NCBI GenBank assembly: GCA_951799405.1
Contig: OX637343.1
Span: 12,812,524-12,876,523 of the forward strand
From: Agapetus fuscipes
Taxonomy: Eukaryota; Arthropoda; Insecta; Trichoptera; Glossosomatidae
DNA: 64,000 bases
Reading direction: 5' to 3'
Below, one piece after another: positions 32,257 through 43,496 of the stretch (positions are counted from its first letter, which is position 1; each line of letters begins with the position of its first letter). The position numbers and the translations under genes were made by a program. The notes beneath the pieces are model-generated. The model had not been told where the DNA came from. It ran no database searches and saw nothing but the letters and a program-made list of their open reading frames with translations.

Positions 32257-32690
32257 ACAAGCTGAGACATGATTGAAACTTAGCTTTTGTGTCTTTAACA
32301 GATGGAAGATACATGGTTACACTCCACCTGAAGAAGAGCAAATGCGTTGATAAATTTGATTGAATATTTCTATCTGTAAATTTCTCCAATGCATTTGCTA
32401 TTTTCTTCATTGCTTCGACGTGCCATTGGGTAACCTCAACCAGCCGCCGAGACATTTCTAGTTGCTGGCGAGCAATCTCATCCTGCCCCTCTTGCCTCTC
32501 CTGCTGCCGCTCTTGCCTCTCTTCTTGCCGATCCAGCCTCCTATCCTGTTGCTCTTGCCTCTCCCGCTGCCTCTCTTCTTGCCGATCCAGCCTCTCCTCC
32601 TGCCGCTCTTGCCTCTCCTTTTGGGACTGACTGTAGGACTTGAAATAGTCCTTCCACACCCTATCAGCCTCCACAAAACGGTCCAAGTTC
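32257..32690 (-). CDS. Unknown ORF with a long Arg/Gln/Glu coiled coil
   Basis: The ORF reads DRFVEADRVWKDYFKSYSQ, then about 75 residues made almost only of RQEE/RQER/DRQ repeats with heptad-like spacing (a long, very polar coiled coil). It continues with IARQQLEMSRRLVEVTQW and a short C-terminus. The codon repeats make it look like an expanded minisatellite inside a coding region. The frame upstream of DRF is open for about 15 codons (PVSPLPRSRRNL) before a stop, so the real start or an upstream exon is uncertain. Accessory proteins of Harbinger or similar elements sometimes have Trp-rich plus coiled-coil layouts, but I do not recognise the family. Confidence 0.4.
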
Positions 32691-32827
32691 CTGCGGCTTC
32701 TAGGGAGTGGTGATACTGGTGGCCTCAGTCAACGTCGTCTTGGCGTTTGTCAAGGCCCAGATGCAGGAGGAGGAGGTGTCCCACCATATAGAAATTCTAA
32801 AAAGAAGTTTTATTATATTTTGAATAG

Positions 32828-33150
32828 TCCGGTCGATAGCTCAGGTGGTAGAGTGCTTGCATTCCATGCCGAAAGCTCGGGTTCGAATCCCACTGAGGGT
32901 GTCAGAAATGATTTCCCGTTTCAGTGTTTATTTCAAACCCCAAAATAAAATACCGGCAAGGTTTACTCAGCCTTCACAAGAAATGAGTACCAGCACTCTC
33001 GGGAGCTGGGAAACCTCCACTTCAACTGAAGTGGTTGGCGTAAGGCCGGCCCCCTTACCTGTAAAAATAAATAGGTTCAACTCGCCACATGCGACCCCTT
33101 CGGGGATAACGCGGCAAGAAGTTACACTATATGTGTAGCTTAGTTGTGTT
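32828..33150 (+). mobile_element. tRNA-derived SINE, family A, full copy
   Basis: The head has an A box ATAGCTCAGGTGGTAGAGTG and a B box GGTTCGAATCC. It is followed by a family body: GTGTCAGAAATGATTTCC, TTTACTCAGCCTTCACAAG, TCGGGAGCTGGGAAAC, GTAAGGCCGGCCCCCTTACC and CCTTCGGGGATAACGCGGC. The end is TAGCTTAGTTGTG. The pairing of Pol III boxes with an unrelated body marks a SINE and not a tRNA gene. Confidence 0.85.
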
Positions 33151-33559
33151 GCGTTTTTGCATTTGAATAGTGAACACTGAATATGTGAGTGGGAAAAATA
33201 GTGCTGAGTTTGGTCAGTGATTATTAAATATTAATATTTAAAAAAATAGCCAGATTGAATTATATGTAATCTGTTTTTCAAAGATACACTTTTAATCACG
33301 TTTCCCTAAAAAAGACATGATCTTCAAAAATTATTGAACCAATTGTTGGTGAGCCCCACACTTAACTTTTTTCAAATTCCTCTAGTACCTGCTCAAATAC
33401 AAATACGGCAAAAAATATCAAGTTAAAAAATAGCTAAATTAAAAAATAATAATGACCTATTTCTGGAATGAAACTTTCTTGAGGCACGGCTGCGCTGGTA
33501 GAAGGTTCAGTGTTGGGTGGATCGACGGGTGGAGGAGGCGTTACAGTTGCTATGGAAAT

Positions 33560-33745
33560 ACAATTTTTTTTTTTTTTTTTTTTTTTAATATAAGACATTT
33601 TAAGTACATACATTACATTTTTCAAACTTATTTCTATTACATAATATTCAATTGTTTTATATGCTATACCTCACCAAAAAGAGTCAAAGCTCTTGTGTGT
33701 GGTGAGGGATTCACAATTAATTTAGTCAATAGTAATAACAAATTT
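33560..33745 (-). mobile_element. 3' end of a poly(A) retroelement
   Basis: A run of 26 T (about 33561-33586) is followed by AATATAAGACATTTTAAGTA and ends with CTCACCAAAAAGAGTCAAAG and GTGTGTGGTGAGGG. The reverse complement occurs at 53726-53875, again ending in an A-rich tail. So it is a short 5'-truncated or SINE-like retrocopy. Confidence 0.65.
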
Positions 33746-33859
33746 ATTTCAGTTATTTAATATATTTAAATTATAAACTAGAAATTTATTTAAGTTACTT
33801 CATACACTTAAGTCAAATACTTATGATGTGTATTTTCAGTGTGAAGAGATCTGATATGT

Positions 33860-35370
33860 GGAGAAATCAAATTAAAATAAGAAAAAACTGTATAATAAAC
33901 AAAAGCAAATATATAAACATAGATAATATAGGCAAGTAGGTACCAAAGTATAATAAAATAAAAACATACATACATATGATTTATAGAGGTCTACTAATGA
34001 CAAAAAAACAATACAAGGCACAGGCAATAATATCAATTGGTATACAAATCTAATATTTTTCGAAATGTTTTTTAAGTTTATTTTTAAATACATGATAATC
34101 TTTTATATTTTTTAGTTCAGTCGGTAATTTATTAAAGTTTGTTACACCAACATAAATGAAGCTATTTTGATAATGTTTTGTGTCAAATTTTGACATTTTG
34201 AGGTTATGTTTGTATCTTGTTGAATGATTTGTTTCTAATTTTAATTGTTGTTTTTCCTTTAATATTTGCAATATGGCGTTTTTTTTAAAAATGATATCTA
34301 CTGAGGGAACTTTAAATATTTTAAATACTAATTCAGTCGGGTAATTCGATGGTTTTTTTAATATTATCTTAATGATTAATTTTTGAATTATTTTTACAGG
34401 GTTTAATGTGTTTAAGTATGACCCTCCCCATCCTATAATGCCGTACTGTAATATAGATTGCACAATTGCGTAGTAGACTCTTCTTAAGTTATCTATTCCG
34501 AGTATATTTCTAAGTCTTATAAATATGTATATGCACTTTCTGATTCGTTTTATCAGTTTACTAGTATGTTCTTTCCATTTTAATTTACTATCTATGTCAA
34601 CGCCTAAATATCTTGTAGTATCTGTTTGCTTTAGTATTGAGCAGGTTAGATTACAATTCGTTTTATTACATTTATTTTGTTGATGAATAAATACGTTTAA
34701 ATTTAGATTTAATTTATTTTCATTAATAGAGAACGGGACAATGTAAGTTTTTTCGCTGTTGAGTGTTAACAAATTCACGTCGAACCAGTGCTTTAAATTG
34801 TCAATGTCAACATTTGCTTTATTGGTGACACTATTCCAATTTGTATCTTCGATGAAAATAACTGTATCATCGGCATAGGATATTATTTTTCCGTTTAGTT
34901 TCAGTGTAAATACATCATTGACATATAATATAAATAATAAAGGGCCTAATACTGTGCCCTGTGGTATTCCGAAATTACTAGTTTCTATTTGGCTGTACAC
35001 CTCATTTATTTTGACAACTTGAGGTCTTTGATATAGATAGCTTGTTATCCACTCGAGTGTCCTGCCTTGGAAACCGATACTTTCTAATTTTGAAGTCAAT
35101 TTGTAATGAGATATGCTGTCAAAAGCTTTTTTTAAATCTATGAATATACCGATACATTTACGAGATTTGTCCAATGCATTCAGTACATAGCTAGTTAATT
35201 TAGCAATTGCATCTTGTGTGCTTCTATTTTCCATAAAACCAAACTGGTTTTCATTTATTATATTATTGCTTTTTATATATGCGTTGATTCTTCTTTTAAC
35301 TATTTTTTCAAATATTTTAGCTATGTTTGATATTATAGAGATAGGTCTGTAATTTGTAAATAAAAAAGAA
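33860..35370 (-). mobile_element. CR1/Daphne-like LINE, 5'-truncated, ORF open
   Basis: From about 35370 the frame reads NYRPISIISNIAKIFEK, INENQFGFMENRSTQDA, FIDLKKAFDSISHYKL, GIPQGTVLGPLLFILYVND, ISYADDTVIFI, LNSEKTYIVPF, YLGVDIDSKLKWKEH and LQYGIIGWGG. It runs to a stop at about 34050. It covers the reverse transcriptase from the finger region to the C-terminus without stops; the endonuclease is lost. It differs from the LINEs at 6.2 and 21.1 kb (IDLKKAFD and GIPQGT in place of DYSKAFD and GVPQGS), so it is a separate clade. The clade name is a best guess. Confidence 0.85.
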
Positions 35371-35539
35371 ACACTATTAAATTAGCAGCATACTACTTAA
35401 TACAGGTAACCGGCACAGGGCTTTCAGCGTAGTGAGCTCATGTTGCTGAGAAAGTTACCTCAGCATCACCAACATGAAGAAGAAATGAAGTAGACGTACA
35501 AACTGAAATTAGTAACATTACAAAAAGAAAAGTCTTTAA

Positions 35540-35790
35540 ATCTGCGAGCTTGGCAGTCGCTGTAGAAAGCGCCCATTCTCTAGCAAGACCCAGTTGCTGT
35601 AAGGCTGGATGGACTTTTAGTGACTGGTCTTAGGTCAAGGTATGTGAATTTTGTACTCAGCGAAGAGCAATTTTGAAGATATAAATGGTATATTTTTTGT
35701 GTGCTCTGCCGGGATTCGAACCCACAACCTTCCATTTACTAACCAAAAGTGTTAACCACCAGACTACGGATCGGTCAAAGTTTTTAGGAA
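35540..35790 (-). mobile_element. tRNA-derived SINE, family B
   Basis: In minus orientation: GATCCGTAGTCTGGTGGTTA (A box), GGGTTCGAATCCCGGCAGAG (B box), then the body with CACAAAAAATATACCATTTA, a GCTCTTCGCTGAG block and CTTACAGCAACTGGGTCTTG. It ends near GCGACTGCCAAGCTCGC. Family B has a different head and body from family A. Confidence 0.8.
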
Positions 35791-36915
35791 AGAAAGAAAA
35801 AAAGGTTTATCTTACGTGCAACAGAGAGAGGAGCCATATCCTCTTGGGTAGACAAGAGGGTGAACAATGAACCAGGAGCCATAAGGTGTTAACTTACTAA
35901 ATCAAGACCGAGTTCAGGAATGCGCCCGATTCTGGTGGTGCCCTGGTGCCCGATGATCTGCATCACCCTCCAGGTGACTCAGCAGTATTCTGGACGCCGG
36001 GCCCCCTCCAGTAGCACAGGCGTCCCTGTGAATCCTGCTGGCCTTTTTTTTTGTGTTTTGTTTCAAGTCGGCCCACACCTTGTTATGTTAAGATTGAAAG
36101 GTATCTGCAGGATACTTACATCCGGCTAGCTCTCATCAATATCACTCTCAGGGCGTGGGGTTCTTTCCCTCGGTATTGCTTACTTATATCTTGGGAAGGT
36201 TGTATAGTAAAAGATAAGTTTAACATGAACAAATAAGGGTTTATTACTGTACTAATATGGGGGGGAAAAGGGGAAATAAGGGATTGGCCAGACCTACAGG
36301 TTGTCACCAGAACACTCCCTATTCCGTTGGCTGGAGTTCTAAACGGAAGGCCTGTGGCAGCGCCCCAGGCTAGCGGCGGTTCACGAGGCGGACGCCTCCG
36401 AGCGTGGGAGCCCCTGAGTGTGCGCTCCTATGCACTATGTCTCTGGTCCACAAGGCGGGTGCCTTGTTGGCAGAAAATCCAAGTAGATGGGGAGGAGGGA
36501 GCTCCATTGTAGTGCCCCCTCTTGCACCGCTTGGTGCTTGGTCGCTGACGTCTTAATCGGTTGGCATCTTGCCGGGAACTAACGAACGACGGCCTGATTA
36601 GTTCACACGGTGCAGTTCGGCCGCTTCCGTGACCGTTCGGCCCACAAACACACACTGCACACTTCGGGATTGTTTTTTTATATGTTATTTTAAAATAACA
36701 TAACAACCTTTTTACAGAAAGATATGATTTTAGAAGTCATTACTATTAAACACTCTTTAGTCAATTATCACAACAAAATATACACACCTTCTTCCACTGG
36801 GCTTCATTTTTTAGTGGCCCCGCCACCATCAGCATTTAGCTGGTTGGTGAGGTTGGCCCAGCAATCAAATTTTCGTATAAAAATACACAATTTAAGCATT
36901 ATTATTCATTTATAT
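35791..36915. other. Locally GC-rich non-coding stretch, no gene recognised
   Basis: 36310-36650 is much richer in G and C than its surroundings and contains CGGACGCCTCCGAGCGTGGG and GTTCGGCCGCTTCCGTGACC. The open frames here show no known domain. It may be the 5' UTR of an element or an unrecognised repeat; another GC-rich patch is at 35920-36080. Confidence 0.3.
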
Positions 36916-37240
36916 GTCCGGTCGATAGCTCAGTTGGTAGAGTGCTAGCATTCTACCCCGTGAGCTCGGGTTCGAATCCCACCGAGGAGGGTGTCAGAAA
37001 TGATTTCCTATTTCGGTGTTTATTTCCAACCCCATAATAAAAATACCGGCAAGGTTTACTCAGCCTTCACAAGAAATGAGTACCAGCCCCCTCGGGAGCT
37101 GGGAAACCCCCACTTCAACTGAAGTGGTTGGCGTAAGGCCGGCCCCCTTACCTGTAAAAATAAATAGGTTCAACTCGCCACATGCAACCCCTTCGGGGAT
37201 AACGCGGCAAGAAATTACACTATATGTGTAGCTTAGTTGC
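36916..37240 (+). mobile_element. tRNA-derived SINE, family A, second full copy
   Basis: Nearly identical to the copy at 32828 through head and body, with ATAGCTCAGTTGGTAGAGTG and the end TAGCTTAGTTGCG. Differences are a few substitutions and a GAGGAGGGTGTCAG variant, so both copies are fairly recent. Confidence 0.85.
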
Positions 37241-38041
37241 GTTTTATATAATTGTTTTGCATTACTTTATGTTGAAAATATAATTTAGATATTTTGTAAG
37301 ACGTTGCGTGTTTCTGTCTAGGAAACCTTTTTTTAGACGGCCGCACTTTTAAATTCTGTGTTTACGAAAGCATACGAAAGTAAAACTTCTGGTAAACGTA
37401 CAAGACCGGCAGCCTTTGGGCAGCACGTACTCGCGCTGAAATCGAAGTTAAAATATCTACATTTCGTCAACTTTTGCTTTACTCAAGTTTTGCTAAATAT
37501 GCAACCCGTACTAGGGGTACAGGAGTAGTTTTTGGTATTGAACTCATTTCAAAACGACGAACAAATCAAAAGAATCAACAAAAACTAGAGGAGCAACTCG
37601 TAACACGACTACCGTTGAATGCAAACTGTCGGCCATTTTGAAAATATGGGCCACCGTGATTGGCTGTAACGGATGTTGTCGAATTTGAAAAAAAGATCCG
37701 AGTGGATGTAGCCGATTTTGATATAAAATCAAATTTCTGACAATAATTACTATGTTATAACATTGGATTTTCCCATTTTTTAAATAAGTGTTCTATGTAA
37801 ACTAAACATTTTTATCGTGTTTTGACAAAAAAACGTTTTTTTACCAATTTTGTATTTAACCAATTCTGATATCCACCGACACACGACGTCCGCTTGAGCG
37901 CCCCTGCGTTTCTTGATGACGAGGCGGGAGTCCTCCTCCTGGCGCCGTGTTTGTGAGACGAGCAGGGTGCTTGATGCTTGAAGTGGGTGGAAGGAAAGGA
38001 AATGGGGAGTTTGTAGATGAGAAATAAATAATGTAATAAAA
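37241..38041. other. No recognised gene
   Basis: Neither coding motifs nor a repeat family of this window were recognised. Confidence 0.4.
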
Positions 38042-38190
38042 ATAATCTAATTATAATCTAAGTTGCAAGGATATATTCATTTAAAGTTCTCAAATGCATG
38101 CCCACAAACAAACACGTGTAGTTCGCGCTTACAAATGCTGAATGTGTACTTAAAAATTAAAATCCAAACCTTAAATGAACATAAACCGCT
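38042..38190 (-). repeat. RTE 3' UTR fragment
   Basis: It begins (plus strand) with the tail TCTAATTATAATCTAAGTTG and continues to AACCTTAAATGAACATAAAC; the outer half with the GGTTCACTT block is absent. Confidence 0.65.
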
Positions 38191-38264
38191 GGTCTAGGCG
38201 TCTCTGCGGTAATGGCGATGTGTGCGCAGTATTTATAGCTGTCACTTTTGCACATGTCTCGACT

Positions 38265-38602
38265 AATAGGGGTGGGAGACCCTCGGTGGGGATCAAACCC
38301 TTGTTCTCAGCATAAAATGCAAGCATTCTACCAACTGAGCTATCAACCGAACTTTCTACGAGCTTGCTACGGTCGTCGCTACAAAGTGCAAATTCTCAAG
38401 CAAGACCCAGTTGCTGTAAGGCTGGATGAATCTTTGGTGACGGGTCTTTGGTAAAGGTTAATGAATTTTTCAACCCAGCGAAGAGCATATTTGAAAATAT
38501 AAATGGTATATTTTTTGTGCTCCGCCGGGATTCGCACTCACAATCTTCCATTTACAAGTCCAAAGTGCTACCACTGGACTACGTAACGGTCACTCGGTTC
38601 TC
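38265..38602 (-). mobile_element. Composite SINE: family B followed by family A head
   Basis: In minus orientation it starts with GACCGTTACGTAGTCCAGTG (B head), passes the B body, reaches GCTACAAAG-region and AGCAAGCTCGTAGAAAG, and joins directly to TTGATAGCTCAGTTGGTAG (A head, B box GGTTTGATCCCC). The same B-to-A junction type occurs at 59697 in the other orientation. Confidence 0.7.
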
Positions 38603-38768
38603 ATCTTGGTTTTATTGTGCTATGTTTCAATTTACTCTTGTAATGTTGATCAAAGGGACACTTGCAAAAATATATGTTACTTACCTACCCTAAGTATTTT
38701 TAAACTAGACTTTAAACTTAGACTACAACTTAAAATAAAATAAAAAATCTTTTAAATGCAGTAAAAGC

Positions 38769-38862
38769 TGACGCTATGGTCAAGTGGACAAGGCGGTGCT
38801 AATTTATCTAGCTTATGTTTGAAATTAAACAGCGCCAGTTTGAATCCCGTCAGGTTCTCTTG
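38769..38862 (+). mobile_element. tRNA-like SINE head of a third type
   Basis: TGGTCAAGTGGACAAGGCGG resembles a Leu/Ser-type A box and AGTTTGAATCCCGTCAGG a decayed B box. No tRNA cloverleaf with paired acceptor ends was found, so a SINE or tRNA pseudogene is more likely than a tRNA gene. Confidence 0.45.
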
Positions 38863-40347
38863 GTAGCTTGGACCTTGAATCAACGTATGTCATTGTGTAA
38901 ATATGGATCAATAATTCACAAGATGAAATTGATGAATTGATATAAATGGCGTGTTTCTGGCAAAGATGAAATAGGTTGGTGAATTGCAATCCTCGTTACA
39001 TATTTATTTAAGAACGAAAAAAACCTGTGTTGTTTTTTGTTTGCTGCTTAAGAATATTTAAGTTGTATAGATTACTAATGTTGGCAATGTAGGATTTTTT
39101 TGAAAATTACTTAAATGCATGAAAACATAGAGAATGTAATTTTTTGTGTTTCCGAAATATATTTATTTCATTTCTATAGAAAATCCTTGATTGTTACCTT
39201 CTGTACATATTTAATACTGACTCTTTTATAAGCAAAAATCCTGTAGGATTTGTTTATTCAATATGATATTTGACAATCATTTGTATTCCATACATCTAGG
39301 GTGCCACATAACAGAAGTTTCAAATGGAGAAAAGTGAGTGTAGGGTGTTGCGCCCATACAATTTAAACAAAATAGAGTGCCACATTTACATCTCAATTTA
39401 TTATTAATAAGCCTGTTGGAGTTATGGCAGTTTTATCAACACATACAAAATATTGTCGAGTGGCATATTTAACTCAAAACACCATATTTTTTACTTATGG
39501 CTCCCTTGATTTGGGAATACAATATCTTCAAGAACCCCCAAGTATTAACATAAACATTACACAAATTCCCCTCGAGCACGAAAATGTATGAAAACTAATT
39601 CACTCACTAGAGCTGCTGTTGTATATTTCATACGTTTTTTTTCTAATCACGCTATCGTGGGAGGTGTATGTAAATGTTTTATAATCAAGGTAAAGATATC
39701 GAAGAATTATAAGATAAAAATATTGTTTGAAAAATAAAATAATAACCCCGATTTGCTCATTAGCCTAAGTTAACATTATATTAATATTTTTAAACTATTA
39801 ATTATTGTTTTAGATGCAATGCAATACCTCGGATAGATGGAATGTTTGTTATTTAATTCTACATAATGAGTAGGGGATCCAAACAGAGGCAGCTTGTTAA
39901 TAAAATGTTAGCAGTTTGTAATTTCTGCATTTTCAGAACCTTACCAGGCGCTCCATATAATTATGTCTGTATTTATTTACTATTGATTTTTTACTTCAGC
40001 GATCTTTTAAAACATCTTCCACACAATATATTTATATTAAAAGTATATACATTTTTTTGTTGCTAAAATTATAACAAAATCTATACAGTTCACTGCACGG
40101 ATGCACGTTATTGGCAAGCCGCCTCTGGATCCAACGGCCAAATGAAAACAAAACTGAATTAAATGTACTGGATTATTTACCGTGTAATTTTACTTTAAAA
40201 AAAATGAAAATATGCATTTGTCAACATTCTGTTTAAATGGATTCAGTATAAGTTATTAGGGCAAAATCTGTGTTGCTAGGGACAAGGCAAACTAATATTT
40301 TGTAATTGGTTGCGAAGGACCCTAGTCAAAAAGACATGTGACTTTTG
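38863..40347. other. No recognised gene; one short dispersed repeat
   Basis: Only at 40262-40327 is anything recognised: GTGTTGCTAGGGACAAGGC and TTGGTTGCGAAGGACC match a repeat seen also at 55370-55460 and 60650-60730. Confidence 0.4.
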
Positions 40348-40540
40348 CTTAATCTATAATCTAAGTTGCAAGGATATATTCATTCAAAGCTCTCAGATGT
40401 ATGCCCACAAACAAACACGTGTAGTTCGCGCTCACAAATGCTGATTGTGTACTTACAAATAAAATCCAAACCTCAAATGAACATAATCCCTGCAACTCTT
40501 GCCGACATTCCCTGAAACAGGGGTGACATTGGCAAAGTGC
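40348..40540 (-). repeat. RTE 3' UTR copy, outer end missing
   Basis: AATCTATAATCTAAGTTGC tail, CACAAACAAACACGTGTAG, then AACTCTTGCCGAC and CTGAAACAGGGGTGACATTG. It stops at GGCAAAGTG, where unrelated sequence begins. Confidence 0.7.
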
Positions 40541-42389
40541 TTGCTGAGAAATAAATACCTATGTTTTCAAATCTTGTGCTGAGTCTATTTGTTTATTGAT
40601 GAAATGGTTCTTATTTTGCAAGACTTCATTTTTCAATTTTGACAAATATTTCACTATCAGAATTTATATTGAAAGATTTGCCTGAATCTGTAAAAAGTGT
40701 TCATGTTGTCATTGAAAATTTACATAGTTGTTTTGCTCATAAAATCCTAGATAAGCTTTGAAAGAGCTAATAAATTAATAGCAATTAATACATACCAAAA
40801 AAAAATTGTAAATATTTGGGCTGTCTGGAATGCATATTATGGAATAAATGGCTGTATTCCGGATAGAATCTTATGCATTATAGCACAGTTTCATACAAAT
40901 AAATGACATAATACAGGTTATCCCGTCTGGAATCTTTAATCCAGAATGAATAAGTGCATTCCGGATGGGATCTGATACAATACAGTATCTGTGAATATTT
41001 AATTTTAATATTGTATGTGAAAGGGTGTGAACAAAAATTGAAATTATTTAAGAATAGCAAAAGTAAGTTAATTTTAAACATACAGGAAATGATGATTTAT
41101 TTAGTGTAATTTTTATATTTTTTTACCTTTTAACATCCTAAAAGCGAAATGTACAATTTTTAACATAACGTAATGTAAAATGATTATATGTGCCTCTGTA
41201 CTTGAAACTTGATGGAGTATTTGAAAGAAAAAGAACAGAATTTAACATGTTTGAATAAATTAATTAGAATGAAATTAATAAATAAATAACAATGATGGGA
41301 CATGGGCAATTTAAAAAAAAAACGAAAACAAAATGTATTGTTTTTTTCATTACAACAAATTCTTTGTAATGTAGTTATTCCTAATTTTTTTTTGTATATT
41401 TTAAAACAAAGATTTGACTGTAGAAATATAGAGAATTAAAGGCAATTTGATTTATTTAAAGCATAACCCCAAGCTACCTCAACATGTGTTAAATGAATAC
41501 AAAAATGTATTTAAATTTGTTTTTAATGTTGTTTCAATGGTGCTAAAAATGAATTGATTTTGTAAATTTAATCTAACCTTACAATGATAATGATAAGCCT
41601 AAAGGTTGGAAATGAAGAATTGGAAATGAAGAACTGATAATGTGAAATATTTTTTTGGCCTTTCCTTATATCCCATAGGATCTTAAAAGTAGCCCATCGC
41701 TGGGATTGACAGAGAATTTCAAGTTCAAGTAGAGAGTCCAAGAACAACCCGGAAAGGGGATCACAATCCTCAGCTATAAGGCTGAAAATGGTTAAAGATT
41801 TCTATAAAAATATATTGGTATTTGATAACTACTTAGCAAAGTAAAACTTATACTAAGGGTTCCGTTATGAAAAGTCTTCATCATCTTATTCCTCATGAAC
41901 TCAGGGTGGAACTTTGTGACCCCTTGTGGAAGCAATGTCTTTTGTTCAGTTCTCGCTGGACTGCGTGCTGCTGCCGGCTTCACTTGATCGTTGCATTGTG
42001 TACAGGATCTTCGTCATTCTTTCTTCCCCTCCAAGCTACTTATCATGACCAGTCGTTCCAGGTTATCATTGCCATGTGAAACATATTGTTATGAAAATAT
42101 TATCAATTCATTTTTTCCCCGTTACTCTACGATATATGATTGTAACATAATGGCCTTTCTTGACTTAAATTAACAAATATATGTTATAGGAGTGTTTTAT
42201 CATGTAATTCCATTACTTCTTCTGTAGAAAATATGACTGGATTGGTGTAATAATGACGCACACTAGCACATTAAAAGAGCATGTAAATATTCAATATTGC
42301 CATCTTTGAACAATCTCTAAAAATATTTGTTTTAACTCTGAAGTTTGTAAATAATTGTTATAACAAAACAGAGTAGAATATAATTGTTT
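40541..42389. other. No recognised gene
   Basis: AT-rich, with only short open frames lacking known motifs. A pair of similar phrases (GCATTCCGGATGGGATCT near 40966 and CTGTATTCCGGATAGAATC near 40852) may be a small inverted or direct repeat. Confidence 0.35.
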
Positions 42390-42625
42390 GACCGGTCCGT
42401 AATCTAGTAGTTAACGCTGGAAATTCGTAAACAGAAGATCGTGGGTTTAATTCCCGTCAGAGCACAATAATATTATTTAATTTTCAAAGATGCTCTTTGC
42501 TAGGTTTTTTTTGTAAATTTACCGAAGACTGGTCATCAAAGGTATATCCAGTCTTACAGCTGGCAGGTTTTGGTTAAGAATTTGCATAAAGCGACGTCCA
42601 CGCTCTTAGAGGGCTCTTGAGGTAC
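42390..42625 (+). mobile_element. tRNA-derived SINE, family B
   Basis: GACCGGTCCGTAATCTAGTA and GTGGGTTTAATTCCCGTCAG boxes, then AAGATGCTCTTTGCTAGG and CCAGTCTTACAGCTGGCAGG. It ends near GCGACGTCCACGCTCTTAG. The B box has mutated (TTTAATT for TTCGAAT). Confidence 0.75.
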
Positions 42626-43255
42626 GATTCAGACAAAAACAATTCTCATCATATTTGTCATTCATTCCATATCATTTATAGACATGCCTTTATGAATTGT
42701 TAGCGTGCGTCATTTTGTTAGGTGTCTTGTTTGTGGTGTGGCGTAAAATATAAATGGTAGTCAATTTCTCTTTATAACTTTTAAATAGATAAAAATTTGT
42801 ACAAAAACTGTTCAATTTGTTGAAATAATGAATAAAAAAAAACATTGTTGTAATTTCACCATTTGTGTTTTATTTATTTTTCAGCTTGTACAAAGATTTT
42901 CACAAATTATAAATATGTGACTTATGGGTAACGCCGTTTAAATTTGTACCATAACTGTCGACCGGCAAGATTCAAGAAAACGAAAACATCGTGAGTTAAA
43001 TTAAGGTCTATTCAAAATGACGGACAGGTTCGAAAAATTAGGTTTTTGTACAATTCGATATCTCATTTCTTTTTTCGACGACGAATACAAGATTTTATAG
43101 CAGTTCGTAAACACTGTTCAGTAAAAAATATAAGAGCACCATTTTGAATGTCTATAAATATGAATGTTGTTTGTCTATGAATGTTTAATAAAAATATGAA
43201 TACGCACATTTAATAACTACCTAAAATCGTTCGTTTATTGTATTTCAATAAGTTT
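42626..43255. other. No recognised gene
   Basis: No coding motif and no known repeat of this window. Confidence 0.35.
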
Positions 43256-43496
43256 CCTTGACTTATAGGTTAGTATGAAGCTGACCACTCATACTGTAAA
43301 AAATGGTTCACTTTACCAATGTTACCATTGTGTCAGGTAAGGTCGGCAAGAGTTGCAGGGTTTATGTTCATTTGAGATTGGGTTTTATATTTTATTTTAG
43401 GTTCACATGCAGCATGTTTAAGTACGAACTTAAAGTCTTAAATGCAATATATTTTTGTAACTTCGATTATAGATTATCATAGATTTAGATAGATAG
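43256..43496 (+). repeat. RTE 3' UTR copy
   Basis: CCTTGACTTATAGGTTAGTA, CTGACCACTCATACTGTAAA, AAGGTCGGCAAGAGTTGCAG and TTCGATTATAGATTATC tail are present in order. Some inner blocks are shortened after AAGTACGAACTT. Confidence 0.75.

Noticed and set aside
32462..32713. Leu/Pro-rich plus-strand protein
   Set aside because: It is the antisense frame of the Arg/Gln/Glu repeat on the minus strand.
32828..32905. tRNA gene
   Set aside because: A and B boxes are good but the sequence recurs with an identical unrelated body at 36916 and in pieces elsewhere, so it is a SINE.
36327..36706. Coding genes in the GC-rich block
   Set aside because: Open frames exist on both strands because of high G+C, but none shows a domain.
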